NCBI GenBank assembly: GCA_003162115.1
Contig: PMMV01000122.1
Coordinates: forward strand, 20,685-28,172
Reading direction: 5' to 3'
Origin: Methanobacterium sp.
GTDB taxonomy: Archaea > Methanobacteriota > Methanobacteria > Methanobacteriales > Methanobacteriaceae
Length of the DNA: 7,488 nucleotides
Part shown: one piece after another, positions 7,455-7,488 of the stretch
Numbering within the stretch: the stretch's first letter is position 1
Layout of the letters: each line of letters starts with the position of its first letter
Program-made: the position numbers and the translations under genes
The notes under the pieces: generated by a model
What the model saw: only the letters and a program-made list of their open reading frames with translations
Databases searched by the model: none
Told to the model about the DNA's origin: nothing

Positions 7455-7488
7455 ATGGATAATAAAATAATTCACGAAGGAAATGTTA
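7455..7488 (+). CDS. Start of an unidentified gene (partial, cut by the window end)
   Basis: An ATG at 7455 opens a frame of 11 codons (MDNKIIHEGNV) that is still open at the last base. It is preceded by AAGGT (7443-7447) at a Shine-Dalgarno-like distance and by a promoter-like and dyad-rich region. The product cannot be recognised from 11 residues. Its orientation makes it divergent from the membrane protease. Confidence 0.5.
   Translation, partial: MDNKIIHEGNV

Overview
This AT-rich window most likely comes from a hydrogenotrophic methanogen of the order Methanobacteriales, probably Methanobacterium or a close relative. The evidence is a coenzyme M biosynthesis gene (comB), archaeal TATA-like promoters, T-tract terminators, Shine-Dalgarno sites of the GGTGAT/GGAG type, and a set of archaeal protein families (DUF1922, MTH1187-type thiamine-binding protein, archaeal GTPBP1-like GTPase). 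From memory, the order comB - TraB - DUF1922 - GTPBP1-like - TtuA-like - MTH1187 family - DegT matches the consecutive locus block around MTH1182-MTH1188 of Methanothermobacter thermautotrophicus. I could not check this against a database.

Layout. Positions 1-39 hold the last codons of an upstream gene. On the + strand follow comB (93-764), a short TraB-family protein (879-1577), a 325-base AT-rich gap, then a two-gene unit of a tiny zinc-ribbon protein (1903-2127) and a GTPBP1-like translational GTPase (2153-3742). A TtuA/NcsA-like sulfur-transfer enzyme (3789-4649, - strand) converges on the GTPase. Only 36 bases separate its start from the divergent MTH1187-family gene (4686-4988, +). Both of these genes appear leaderless, with TATA boxes nested in the same 36 bases. 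A DegT-family aminotransferase (5025-6125, -) and a CPBP-family membrane protease (6361-7266, -) follow. A new + strand gene begins at 7455 and runs off the end, behind a leader rich in inverted repeats.

How the genes relate. comB acts in coenzyme M synthesis. The TtuA-like protein probably thiolates tRNA or a related substrate. The GTPase belongs to the EF-Tu/eRF3/GTPBP1 class and may act in ribosome rescue or quality control. The aminotransferase probably makes an amino sugar for surface polysaccharide or protein glycosylation. Most of the window is ordinary core-genome material. The less ordinary points are the nested leaderless divergent promoter, the TtuA-like enzyme lacking its N-terminal zinc finger, the Schlafen/AlbA_2-like look of the GTPase N-terminus and its pairing with DUF1922, the TraB protein without a membrane region, and the dyad-rich leader at the right edge. 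I see no CRISPR array, insertion sequence, tRNA or rRNA.
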